Positions 15,003 to 23,574 of a stretch of 64,000 nucleotides of DNA are shown here, in pieces. Positions within the stretch are counted from its first letter, which is position 1. The number at the start of each line of letters is the position of its first letter. The stretch comes from Arthrobacter globiformis (GTDB lineage Bacteria > Actinomycetota > Actinomycetes > Actinomycetales > Micrococcaceae), in assembly GCF_030818015.1 (NCBI RefSeq), contig NZ_JAUSZX010000001.1, forward strand, positions 1,736,001 through 1,800,000. The letters run 5' to 3'. The translations under genes and the position numbers were made by a program. The notes below the pieces were generated by a model. The model did no database searches, was not told the DNA's origin, and saw nothing but the letters and a program-made list of their open reading frames with translations.

Positions 15003-15076
15003 GGACGCCTGCCCTGGCCGCGTGGCGCCTTCCGGAGGTGAAGAGGCCTTCCCGAGACAAGGGCGCCTTCCGGAGG
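14970..15076 (+). repeat. Duplicated gene end: 33-bp direct repeat plus partial third copy
   Basis: The 33 bases 14970-15002 (end of the YdcZ gene, stop TGA included) are repeated exactly at 15009-15041, an offset of 39 (in frame). A third copy of GGCGCCTTCCGGAGG sits at 15062-15076. Confidence 0.85.
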
Positions 15077-15215
15077 AAGCTCCCGGTAGGCTAGGACTCG
15101 CAGCTTCCTGCACAGTTTTTCCCTTTCACACGCCCCCGCCCGGCATCCAGCCGCGGTCCAGGGCCAGAGACACCGCGGACCGCACCCAGCGGCCCTGTAG
15201 AAATTGGAGTTCCCC

Positions 15216-16601
15216 ATGGCAGCAAAATCCGTCCTCGACCAGGTCATTTCCCTTTCCAAGCGGAGAGGTTTCGTTTTCCAGGCCGGCGAGATCTACGGAG
15301 GCTCGCGTTCCGCTTGGGACTACGGACCCCTCGGTGCCGAGCTGAAGGAAAACATCAAGCGCCAGTGGTGGCAGTCCGTGGTGCGCGGCCGCGAGGACGT
15401 GGTGGGCCTGGACTCCTCAGTGATCCTGCCCCGCCAGGTATGGGAAGCCTCCGGCCACGTCGAGGTCTTCTCCGACCCCCTCGTCGAATGCCTCTCCTGC
15501 CACAAGCGCTACCGTGCGGACCACCTCGAAGAGGAATACGAGGAGAAGAAGGGCCGCCCCGCCGAGAACGGCCTTAAGGACATCGCCTGCGCCAACTGCG
15601 GAACCCGCGGCGAATGGACCGAGCCGCAGGAATTCTCCGGCCTCCTGAAGACCTTCCTGGGCCCGGTGGCCAGCGACGAGGGGCTGCACTACCTGCGCCC
15701 CGAAACCGCCCAGGGCATCTTTGTGAACTTCAACAACGTGCTCACCACTTCCCGGAAGAAGCCCCCGTTCGGCATCGGCCAGATCGGCAAGTCCTTCCGC
15801 AACGAGATCACACCCGGCAACTTCATCTTCCGCACCCGTGAGTTCGAGCAGATGGAAATGGAATTCTTCGTGGAGCCGGGCACGGACGAAGAGTGGCACC
15901 AGTACTGGATGAAGGAACGCATGTCCTGGTACACGGACCTGGGCATCCGTGAAGAGAACCTGCGCTTCTTCGAGCACCCGCTGGACAAGCTCAGCCACTA
16001 CTCCAAGGGCACCACGGACATCGAGTACCGCTTCGGTTTCCAGGGCTCCGAGTGGGGCGAGCTCGAAGGCATCGCCAACCGCACCGACTTCGACCTCTCC
16101 ACGCACGCCAAGGCCTCCGGCACAGACCTCAGCTACTTCAACCAGGCCACCAACGAGCGCTTCACCCCGTACGTGATTGAGCCGGCCGCCGGCCTGACCC
16201 GGTCCTTCATGGCCTTCCTCATCGACGCCTACACCGAGGACGAGGCCCCGAACGCCAAGGGCGGCGTGGACGTCCGCACCGTGCTCAAGCTTGACCCGCG
16301 GCTCGCCCCGGTCAAGGCCGCGGTGCTGCCGCTCAGCCGCAACGAGGACCTCTCCCCGAAGGCGAAGGACCTTGGCACCCAGCTCCGCAAGAACTGGAAC
16401 ATCGACTTCGACGACGCCGGCGCCATCGGCCGCCGCTACCGCCGCCAGGACGAGATCGGCACCCCGTTCTGCATCACCGTGGACTTCGACACGCTCGAGG
16501 ACCAGGCGGTCACCATCCGTGAACGCGACACCATGAGCCAGGAACGCGTGTCCCTGGACAAGGTGGAGGGCTACCTGGCCACACGGCTGATCGGCGCCTA
16601 G
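15216..16601 (+). CDS. glyS: Glycyl-tRNA synthetase
   Basis: A 461-residue homodimeric (alpha2) class II glycyl-tRNA synthetase that charges tRNA-Gly. Class II motif 2 is visible as [19 protein letters not shown] and motif 3 in [17 protein letters not shown]; the N-terminal glycine-site sequence [12 protein letters not shown] is typical. A Cys-rich patch (ECLSCHKRY and [12 protein letters not shown], about 92-135) could bind zinc. The C-terminal anticodon-binding domain starts near residue 360. The ATG at 15216 follows TTGGAG. The GNAT gene starts two bases after its stop, so they are probably cotranscribed. Confidence 0.97.
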   Translation: MAAKSVLDQVISLSKRRGFVFQAGEIYGGSRSAWDYGPLGAELKENIKRQWWQSVVRGREDVVGLDSSVILPRQVWEASGHVEVFSDPLVECLSCHKRYRADHLEEEYEEKKGRPAENGLKDIACANCGTRGEWTEPQEFSGLLKTFLGPVASDEGLHYLRPETAQGIFVNFNNVLTTSRKKPPFGIGQIGKSFRNEITPGNFIFRTREFEQMEMEFFVEPGTDEEWHQYWMKERMSWYTDLGIREENLRFFEHPLDKLSHYSKGTTDIEYRFGFQGSEWGELEGIANRTDFDLSTHAKASGTDLSYFNQATNERFTPYVIEPAAGLTRSFMAFLIDAYTEDEAPNAKGGVDVRTVLKLDPRLAPVKAAVLPLSRNEDLSPKAKDLGTQLRKNWNIDFDDAGAIGRRYRRQDEIGTPFCITVDFDTLEDQAVTIRERDTMSQERVSLDKVEGYLATRLIGA

Positions 16602-16603
16602 CC

Positions 16604-17566
16604 GTGGCGATCCAATACCGCGAATGGCGCGAGGGAGACGACCTCGCCCTGCTGGAGGTCTGGGGCGACCCGGAAACCGTCCAGGCGGGGCAGTTCCGCG
16701 GCACCCTCGCGCCCTCCGGCAACGCGCCGTGGCGGCGCTGCATCGTGGCCGAGGACGTCGTGGACGGCGTGGCCATCCCAGTTGCCGCCGGCGTGGTCCA
16801 CGAGGCCAGCCTGCACCCGGAGCGGCTGTGGGTGTACGTCGAGGTGGCCCGGGACCACCGCCGGTCAGGCATCGGTTCCACGCTGCTCATGATGCTGCGC
16901 CGCGAGGCGGAGGGATCGCCGTCGGGCGTTACCCGGCTGCGCTGCAAGGTGGAGCCGGGCACCACTGGCGCCGCCTTCGCGGAGGCGGCGGGGCTCACCC
17001 CGATCCAGCACACCCGGCTCGTCGTCGTGGAGCCGGCAGCCCTGAAGCTGCCCGTCTTCGGTGACGGTTCCGAGGAAGCGGCGTCGGAGCGCATCGAGGA
17101 CCTGGCCACCGGTTCGGTGGAGCTGTCCGACGTCGTGGGCCGGTACTATTCTTCCGTCCACGGCTGGGACAGCCCGGGCGAACTGGGCATCGGCACGGTA
17201 CAGCGGCTCTTCCTGGATGAGCTCAGCGGTGCGCACGGCGCGATCGTGCTGCGCGCCCCGAAAGCCAGCGCCTTCGGGTCCGGCGTGCCGGCAAGCCGCA
17301 AAGGCAAGATCCAGGCCTTCGCGATCAGCTATGCCCAAGGCAACTCTGATCACCCCTCCGATGTGTTCCTCGGCCACGAGCCGGAGCTGGACGCCGACGA
17401 GGCCCAGGCCGCGGTCCGTGACCTCCTGGCCCTCATCGCGTACCAATACCCGGTACTCATGGAAGTGGACGATTCAATGGCAGCGCTGCGTGCCGTCGTC
17501 GGGCCCCTAATGGAAGCGGGCAAGGCCCGCCGGCAGGGCTCCGAGACGTTCGTCGTCTCCGACTGA
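16604..17566 (+). CDS. GNAT-family N-acetyltransferase
   Basis: A 320-residue protein starting with GTG at 16604, two bases after the glyS stop. The acetyl-CoA-binding motif RRSGIGSTLL lies near residues 86-95, preceded by the beta-strand LWVYVEVARDH. The second half looks like a degenerate GNAT repeat, ending in a hydrophobic/acidic region (ALIAYQYPVLMEVDDS). Acceptor substrate is unknown. It is followed by a perfect 48-bp palindrome shared with the convergent acyltransferase gene. Confidence 0.85.
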   Translation: MAIQYREWREGDDLALLEVWGDPETVQAGQFRGTLAPSGNAPWRRCIVAEDVVDGVAIPVAAGVVHEASLHPERLWVYVEVARDHRRSGIGSTLLMMLRREAEGSPSGVTRLRCKVEPGTTGAAFAEAAGLTPIQHTRLVVVEPAALKLPVFGDGSEEAASERIEDLATGSVELSDVVGRYYSSVHGWDSPGELGIGTVQRLFLDELSGAHGAIVLRAPKASAFGSGVPASRKGKIQAFAISYAQGNSDHPSDVFLGHEPELDADEAQAAVRDLLALIAYQYPVLMEVDDSMAALRAVVGPLMEAGKARRQGSETFVVSD

Positions 17567-17575
17567 TCCGTCTAC

Positions 17576-17623
17576 GTAGCAGCACAGGGCGTTCCCAGGC
17601 CTGGGAACGCCCTGTGCTGCTAC
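17576..17623. terminator. 48-bp perfect palindrome, bidirectional terminator
   Basis: Bases 17576-17599 are the exact reverse complement of 17600-17623, with no spacer. It separates two convergent genes and contains the stop codon of the minus-strand acyltransferase (17620-17622). Likely a two-way terminator. Confidence 0.8.
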
Positions 17624-18480
17624 ATACCTGGGCTGTTCCCCTCTGGGCCCGCTGCTGTTCGGGAAGTACGACGGCGATCCCTCGCCAGATCGGCCGCATC
17701 AAGCCTTTGGCGTTCCGCCTCGGAGATGGCGCCGCCGCCGAGGTCCGCCGGCATCCACCAGTCGCCCGGCCGCGCCGCCACGGGAAAGCTGGCGATGGCG
17801 GCGTCGATGCCCGCCTGGAGCGTCCTGCGGAGCCGCGCCGTTTCAGCCTCTGCATCGATGCCAGCGGCCAGATGCACCGGCTCGCTGATATGCACGCGCA
17901 CTGGCGCGCGAGGGATGCGGTGCAGTGGAAGGCCGTTGCCGCGGGTCAGGATCCGGTGGGCACCCCAGACGGAGACCGGAATGAGCGGCACGCCCGCCTC
18001 GGCTGCCATCCGCACGGCCCCCGTTTTGCATTCGCGGACTTTGAAGCTGCGGCTCACGCCGGCCTCAGGCATGACGGCCAGGTATTCGCCGGCACGGAGC
18101 CTGGCCACGGCATCATCGTAGGCCGCAGTTCCCGAACCGTGGCGCACCACCACCTGGCCCGCCGCGCTGATGAAAGGACCCGCCAGCCAGTGGTCCGCGG
18201 CTCCCTGGTGGATCATGAACCGCAGCTGCCCGCGGTTGTGCCGCCACAACACCAGCTCGGCAGCGGCGAAGTCCAGATAGCCGAAATGGGTGATGGCGAC
18301 GACGGCACCCCGGCCCGGGAGCACCGCTCTCGCCGCCTTGCGGCCACTTCGCGCTGCATCACCGGGCAGGTTTTGTTGCCCGGTCACGATCAGGCGGATC
18401 CGGAACAGCCACCGCAGGAACAGGCCGGTCCGGACGAGGAGGCGGTAGAAGCGGTCGCTGGCGGCGGGGGTCCAGGGCAT
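17620..18480 (-). CDS. 1-acyl-sn-glycerol-3-phosphate acyltransferase family protein
   Basis: A 286-residue PlsC-type acyltransferase that transfers acyl groups to lysophosphatidate or a related lipid at the membrane. The catalytic HX4D motif is THFGYLD (His65-Asp70). The usual PEGTR block is represented by PEAGVSRSF, a mild variation, and the downstream motif by VPLIPVSVWG. The C-terminal 30 residues are an Arg/Ala-rich helix (SEAERQRLDAADLARDRR). The stop codon lies within the palindrome at 17576-17623. Acceptor specificity is not clear. Confidence 0.85.
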   Translation of the reverse strand: MPWTPAASDRFYRLLVRTGLFLRWLFRIRLIVTGQQNLPGDAARSGRKAARAVLPGRGAVVAITHFGYLDFAAAELVLWRHNRGQLRFMIHQGAADHWLAGPFISAAGQVVVRHGSGTAAYDDAVARLRAGEYLAVMPEAGVSRSFKVRECKTGAVRMAAEAGVPLIPVSVWGAHRILTRGNGLPLHRIPRAPVRVHISEPVHLAAGIDAEAETARLRRTLQAGIDAAIASFPVAARPGDWWMPADLGGGAISEAERQRLDAADLARDRRRTSRTAAGPEGNSPGM

Positions 18481-18611
18481 ACGGTCCTCGGAGGCCTTCA
18501 GTGCCGCCGCGGCGGCCAGGGTACAAAGCCGCTGGTGGACTGCATGTATTCACGGTAGCGGGGACGGCCTGACATTGCCTCCCCCGTGAGAAAGTGGTCG
18601 CCTCACTATTC

Positions 18612-19373
18612 TCAGAGGACCAACGGCAGTGCCTCGCCGGACGGGGGAAGCACCCTGTCCAGGGCTGCGGCGGACGCGGAGGGCCCTGACCCGGGAACTC
18701 CGGTCCGTTCCATGAAGGCCTTCATAAGGAACCCGGTGGCCAGCCTGTGCCACAGCCGGACCCGCCGGACCATGAAGTGCCCCGCCCCGCGGAGGGAGAC
18801 GTACCGCATCTCAGTCGCCCCCGCCGCCGCGCGCCGCGCGAACCGCAGTGAGGCCGAGGGACTCGTCCACCGGTCCTCGTTCCCGTGTACGATCAGGACT
18901 TTCCGTCCGGCAACCGCGGAAACGGGAGTGGCATCATCGAGCCACGGAGCCAAAGCCACCACGGCGTCCACGTTCGGTTCGTCCGCGGCGCAGATCGCGG
19001 TGAGTCCGCCCATCGAATGCCCCAGCAGGTAGATGGGCACGCCGGGGTGCTCCGCCCGGATCCTTGCCAGCGCCCAGCGCGCATCCTTCAGCGGGGTCAT
19101 GTCCTCGCCGTTCCAGCCCCGCACGCTGTTCCGCAGGATCCACACCGCCAGGCCCTGTTTCCGGCCGGCGGTGTGCAGGTGGCGGGCGAACGGCACCATC
19201 CGCGCAGGGCTTAGATGCCGGGCCTGGACCGGCTCGAAACTGTGCGACTTGCCGCCGTGCAGCACCAGGGCCACGCCGCGGGTGGGACCGGAAGGGGCCA
19301 GAACCGTCAGCACCGCTTCGTGGTCAGTTCGGCGTTGGCTCACTGCTGCATCCTCCGACACTTCGTCGTTCAT
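18612..19373 (-). CDS. Alpha/beta-fold hydrolase
   Basis: A 253-residue cytoplasmic hydrolase. The nucleophile elbow is GHSMGG (Ser120), the oxyanion loop LVLHGGKSHS (about 37-46), and the acid and histidine are in HGNEDRWT and RGAGHFM. It starts with ATG at 19373 and is divergent from the YibE/F gene (53 bases between starts). It resembles the serine aminopeptidase S33/monoacylglycerol lipase group; no substrate can be named. Confidence 0.85.
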   Translation of the reverse strand: MNDEVSEDAAVSQRRTDHEAVLTVLAPSGPTRGVALVLHGGKSHSFEPVQARHLSPARMVPFARHLHTAGRKQGLAVWILRNSVRGWNGEDMTPLKDARWALARIRAEHPGVPIYLLGHSMGGLTAICAADEPNVDAVVALAPWLDDATPVSAVAGRKVLIVHGNEDRWTSPSASLRFARRAAAGATEMRYVSLRGAGHFMVRRVRLWHRLATGFLMKAFMERTGVPGSGPSASAAALDRVLPPSGEALPLVL

Positions 19374-19426
19374 TTATCAACCCTATGGCGGGCCCCGTAG
19401 AGTTCAAGCATGAGGTTTAGCTGCTG

Positions 19427-20896
19427 ATGGGTGCAGGTCACTCCCACGGTCATACAGGACATTCGGAGCCGACGGCGGAAGCGATGGCCGCCCGCAGGAA
19501 AGCAAACAGGATTCTGGCCGCGGTGCTGGTCCCGCTGACCCTGCTGACCCTCGCGGCCATGGCGGCGCTTTGGCCCTCCGGCAGCAAGGAAGGCCTGACC
19601 CTGGCCAACCCTTATGCCGCCGCTCCCGGCGTCACCTTCGACACCGGGCGGATCCAGCGCGTCGTCACCGAGAGCTGCACCCCGGCGACAGCCGGAGACT
19701 CGGCAGCGCAGGGCAGCACAGCCCAGGGCAATACAGGCGGCGGCTCGCAGTGCACCTTTGCGTTCACCGAGCCGGACAAGGGCGGCAACCCGGTCAAGGT
19801 GGTGATCAACCCGGACATCGCCAAGTCGCACGGGGTGAAGGTGGGAGACAACATCCGCTACCTGAACCTGTCCCACGCTCAGGCGGCCGCCACCGGCGCC
19901 GATGCCCCGGCGGCCCAAGGGTCGCCGTCGTACATCTTTGTAGACTTTGTCCGCACCATGCCAATCATCCTGCTGGCCATCCTCTACGCCGTCGTGGTGG
20001 TGGCCGTGGCGCGCTGGCGCGGGCTGCGCGCCCTGATCGGCCTCGTCGGTGCTTATTTTGTGCTGGGCAGCTTCATGCTCCCCGGCCTCGTCGAGGGCAA
20101 GCCGCCGCTCCTGCTGGCCCTCGTCGGCTCCACGGTGATCATGATCGGGGTGCTGTACTTCGCACACGGCTTCTCGGCGCGGACCTCGACGGCGTTGCTG
20201 GGCACCATTTTCGGGCTGGGCATCACCGCGCTGCTGGCGGCCTGGGCCACCGACGCGGCGAACCTCGCAGGGGTGGGAAGCCACGACGCCGCCACGCTCG
20301 TGAACATCTCGGACCACATCTCCATCTCCGGCATCATCCTGTGCGGCCTCATCATCTCCGGGCTCGGCGTGCTGAACGACGTCACCACCACGCAGTCCTC
20401 CGCGGTGTGGGAACTGTACGAACTCGCGCCCAACACGAGCGCCCGGAAGCTGTTCTCCTCGGCCATGCGGATCGGCCGCGACCACATCGCCTCCACTGTG
20501 TACACCATTGCGTTTGCCTACGCCGGCGCCGCCCTGCCCATCCTCATCATCGTGATGCTCTACAACCGTCCGCTGGGGGAGGCGCTGACCAGCGCCGAAC
20601 TGTCCGAGGAGGTCATCCGCACCCTGGTCGGTTCAATCGGCCTGGTCCTGGCAATTCCGGTCACCACGCTGATCGCCGTGCTGGTGGTCAAGGCCACGGG
20701 CATCCGGTCGGCTGAACAGCCCGGGCAGCCCTCGGATGCCGATCACCGGCCGGGCGGCCGTGCCGCCGTAACGGCCGACGACGTCGAGGACACCGGCGCG
20801 CTCGCGGCCGCCGCGGTGGTGGCTGGCCGGGAAAACGCCGACGCCGGTGCGCCGCCGGCGACCCGGCGGGGACGGCGTGCCGCCCAGCAGGAGTAG
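19427..20896 (+). CDS. YibE/F family integral membrane protein
   Basis: A 489-residue membrane protein. It has a His-rich N-terminus (GHSHGHTGH), one membrane segment (about 28-48), an extracytoplasmic domain with two cysteines, then about seven membrane segments forming the YibE/F domain; ISISGIILCGLIISGLGVLNDVT with VWELYEL is highly characteristic of the family. The C-terminus is a low-complexity Ala/Arg tail. Function is poorly defined in the family; the N-terminal histidines could bind metal (speculative). TAG at 20894 is followed by an in-frame 15-bp echo with a second TAG. Confidence 0.9.
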   Translation: MGAGHSHGHTGHSEPTAEAMAARRKANRILAAVLVPLTLLTLAAMAALWPSGSKEGLTLANPYAAAPGVTFDTGRIQRVVTESCTPATAGDSAAQGSTAQGNTGGGSQCTFAFTEPDKGGNPVKVVINPDIAKSHGVKVGDNIRYLNLSHAQAAATGADAPAAQGSPSYIFVDFVRTMPIILLAILYAVVVVAVARWRGLRALIGLVGAYFVLGSFMLPGLVEGKPPLLLALVGSTVIMIGVLYFAHGFSARTSTALLGTIFGLGITALLAAWATDAANLAGVGSHDAATLVNISDHISISGIILCGLIISGLGVLNDVTTTQSSAVWELYELAPNTSARKLFSSAMRIGRDHIASTVYTIAFAYAGAALPILIIVMLYNRPLGEALTSAELSEEVIRTLVGSIGLVLAIPVTTLIAVLVVKATGIRSAEQPGQPSDADHRPGGRAAVTADDVEDTGALAAAAVVAGRENADAGAPPATRRGRRAAQQE

Positions 20897-20960
20897 CTAC
20901 AGCGGGACTAGATACAACGGGATTGGGTGCCGGGGGTGACTCCAGCGGGATTGCGTGCCG
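20894..20960 (+). repeat. Stop-codon-anchored tandem repeat after the YibE/F gene
   Basis: TAGCTACAGCGGGAC (20894-20908) is followed at once by TAGATACAACGGGAT (20909-20923). An 18-bp segment at 20915-20932 then recurs with two mismatches at 20943-20960. Confidence 0.7.
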
Positions 20961-21023
20961 CCGTCGGCATCCTGCCGCTTCCCGGCTTTGAGAGGATTTG
21001 CCCGCCTTTGAGACAATGGACGG

Positions 21024-22205
21024 GTGACTGTTGTAGCAACGCCTCCCGCCCCCCGGCTGGAACTTCCGCCGCTGAAACTCGGCCCCATCACCGTGGACAC
21101 CCCGGTGGTGCTCGCCCCCATGGCCGGAATCACCAATACCGCCTTCCGCAGGCTCTGCCGTGAATACGGCGGCGGGCTGTACGTGGCGGAGATGGTCACC
21201 TCCCGTGCCCTCGTGGAGCGCACGCCGGAATCGCTGCGCATCATCTCCCACGACGACGACGAGAAAGTCCGTTCCGTCCAGCTCTACGGCGTGGACCCCG
21301 TCACTGTGGGTGCGGCCGTCCGCATGCTGGTGGAGGAGGACCGGGCGGACCACATCGACCTCAACTTCGGCTGCCCCGTGCCCAAGGTCACGCGGCGCGG
21401 CGGCGGTTCGGCTCTGCCCTGGAAGATTGATCTTTTCACCTCCATCGTCCAGACCGCCGTCCGTGAGGCGTCCAAGGGCGGCATTCCCCTGACCATCAAG
21501 ATGCGCAAGGGCATCGACGATGACCACCTGACTTATCTCGACGCTGGCCGGATCGCGCGTGATTCCGGTGTTGCCGCCGTCGCCCTTCACGGCCGCACGG
21601 CGGCTCAGTTCTACTCGGGCCAGGCGGACTGGTCCGCTATCGCCCGCCTGCGGGAGGCGTTGCCGGACATTCCGGTGCTGGGCAACGGCGACATCTGGTC
21701 TGCCGAGGACGCCGTCCGCATGGTCCGCGAAACCGGCATCGACGGTGTCGTGGTGGGCCGCGGCTGCCAGGGCCGGCCCTGGCTGTTCGGCGACCTGCAG
21801 GCGGCGTTCGAAGGCAGCGACCAACGGCACCGGCCCGGCCTGCGCGAGGTGGCCGAGGGCGTCTACCGGCATGCCGAACTCATGGTCGAAACCTTCGGCA
21901 ACGACGAATACAAGGCGCTGCGGGAGATCCGCAAGCACATGGCCTGGTACTTCAAGGGCTACGTGGTGGGCGGGGAACTACGGGCGAAACTGGCCACCGT
22001 GCCCACACTCGAAGTGCTCCGCGAACTGCTGGACCAGCTGGACATGGACATGCCGTACCCCGGCGTCGACTCTGAAGGGCCGCGCGGGCGTGCCGGTTCA
22101 CCCAAGAGGCCGGCCCTGCCCAAGGACTGGCTGCTGAGCCGCCAGCTGAACGAGGACCAGTCGCGCGACATCGCCGCGGCGGAACTGGATGTGTCCGGTG
22201 GCTGA
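21024..22205 (+). CDS. dusB: tRNA dihydrouridine synthase
   Basis: A 393-residue FMN enzyme that reduces uridine to dihydrouridine in tRNA D-loops. Visible marks: VVLAPMAGITNTAFR (start of the TIM barrel), LNFGCPVPKV with the catalytic cysteine, IKMRKG, ALHGRTAAQFYSG and VVGRGCQGRPWL (phosphate-binding end). The start is GTG at 21024. It overlaps the dgt start by a few bases, and dnaG follows, a conserved actinobacterial order. Confidence 0.95.
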   Translation: MTVVATPPAPRLELPPLKLGPITVDTPVVLAPMAGITNTAFRRLCREYGGGLYVAEMVTSRALVERTPESLRIISHDDDEKVRSVQLYGVDPVTVGAAVRMLVEEDRADHIDLNFGCPVPKVTRRGGGSALPWKIDLFTSIVQTAVREASKGGIPLTIKMRKGIDDDHLTYLDAGRIARDSGVAAVALHGRTAAQFYSGQADWSAIARLREALPDIPVLGNGDIWSAEDAVRMVRETGIDGVVVGRGCQGRPWLFGDLQAAFEGSDQRHRPGLREVAEGVYRHAELMVETFGNDEYKALREIRKHMAWYFKGYVVGGELRAKLATVPTLEVLRELLDQLDMDMPYPGVDSEGPRGRAGSPKRPALPKDWLLSRQLNEDQSRDIAAAELDVSGG

Positions 22206-23502
22206 AAGCCGGCTGGCGGAAGCCCGCACCACCCCGCAGGCGCTGCCGGGCTACGAAGCCCACGATTCCGCCCGCTGGGTGGAGGAGCCGCCCAAGAGCA
22301 CGTACCGTTCGGACTTCGAGCGTGACCGCGCCCGCGTGCTGCACTCCTCGGCCCTGCGCAGGCTCGGCGCCAAGACGCAGGTGGTTGCCCCGGACACCGA
22401 CGACTTTGTCCGCACCCGGCTGACGCACAGCCTCGAGGTGGCCCAGGTGGGCCGGGAACTTGGCCGCGCCCTCGGCTGCGACCCCGACGTGGTGGACACC
22501 GCCTGCCTCAGCCACGACCTCGGGCACCCGCCGTTCGGGCACAACGGGGAATCGGCTCTCAACGAGATGGCCCACGCCATCGGCGGGTTCGAGGGCAACG
22601 CCCAGACATTGCGTCTGCTCACCCGGCTCGAGCCGAAGGTCCTCGACACCGAAGGCCGGCCCGCCGGCCTGAACCTCACCCGGGCCAGCCTTGACGCGGC
22701 CGCAAAATACCCGTGGTCCGCCTTGGACGCCCCCGTGATCCACGGCCAGCGGACCAGCAAGTTCGGCGCCTACGAGGACGACCTGCCCATCTTCAACTGG
22801 ATCCGGGAAGGCGCCCCCGAACGGCGGTCCTGCCTCGAGGCGCAGGTCATGGACCTCGCGGACGACATCTCGTACTCGGTCCACGACGTTGAGGACGCGA
22901 TCGTGGCCGGCCACTTCCAGCTGCGCTGGATGGACAACCCGGACCACCGGGCGCGCGTGGTGGGGTACGCCAAGCAGTGGTACCTGCCGCACAACGATCC
23001 CGCCGCCATCGATGCGGCCCTGGCGCGGCTGGAAGCTACCGACGTCTGGGTGCGCGAGGCGGACGGCAGCCGCAAGTCCATGGCGGCGCTGAAGGACATG
23101 ACCAGCCAGCTCATTGGCCGCTTCTGCCAGAGCGCACTGGAAACCACCCGCGCCGTCTACGGTCCGGCGAACCTGACCCGGTACAACGCCGAGCTCATGG
23201 TTCCGGACGAGACCGTCATGGAGATTGCGGTGATGAAGGGCCTGGCCACCACCTTCGTGATGACCACGGACCACCGGCAGCCCATCTACGAACGCCAGCG
23301 CGAGGTGCTTCATGCCCTGGTCACGGCGCTGAACGCCTCCGGGGACCGCCACCTCGAGCCCATGTTCGCGGCGGACTGGCGGGAAGCTCCCGACGACGCC
23401 GCCCGGCTCCGCGTGGTCATTGACCAGGTGGCATCGCTGACGGACGGTTCCGCGCTGGCCATGTACGAACGGCTCGTGGGCAGCCTGCCGTCCCTGTGGT
23501 GA
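22198..23502 (+). CDS. dgt: Deoxyguanosinetriphosphate triphosphohydrolase-like protein
   Basis: A 434-residue HD-domain dNTP triphosphohydrolase. The metal-binding signature is complete: THSLEVAQVGRELG, then SHDLGHPPFGHNGE, and a later DLADDISYSVHDVED. It hydrolyses dNTPs to nucleoside and triphosphate and helps control pool size. GTG at 22198 overlaps the dusB stop; GTG at 22189 is also possible. It sits between dusB and dnaG. Confidence 0.93.
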   Translation: MAESRLAEARTTPQALPGYEAHDSARWVEEPPKSTYRSDFERDRARVLHSSALRRLGAKTQVVAPDTDDFVRTRLTHSLEVAQVGRELGRALGCDPDVVDTACLSHDLGHPPFGHNGESALNEMAHAIGGFEGNAQTLRLLTRLEPKVLDTEGRPAGLNLTRASLDAAAKYPWSALDAPVIHGQRTSKFGAYEDDLPIFNWIREGAPERRSCLEAQVMDLADDISYSVHDVEDAIVAGHFQLRWMDNPDHRARVVGYAKQWYLPHNDPAAIDAALARLEATDVWVREADGSRKSMAALKDMTSQLIGRFCQSALETTRAVYGPANLTRYNAELMVPDETVMEIAVMKGLATTFVMTTDHRQPIYERQREVLHALVTALNASGDRHLEPMFAADWREAPDDAARLRVVIDQVASLTDGSALAMYERLVGSLPSLW

Positions 23503-23574
23503 GATTGGACGCACCAGTCCGCCAAGGGCCGGAACTCGGGCTCATGCCGAGTTGCCAAGGACTAGGATTGCTTC

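Noticed and set aside
22189..22197. Earlier GTG start for dgt
   Set aside because: It adds only three residues and increases overlap with dusB; GTG at 22198 is equally acceptable and kept.
21952..23514. Long minus-strand open frame opposite dgt
   Set aside because: Antisense shadow of dgt with low-complexity Gly/Val/His composition.
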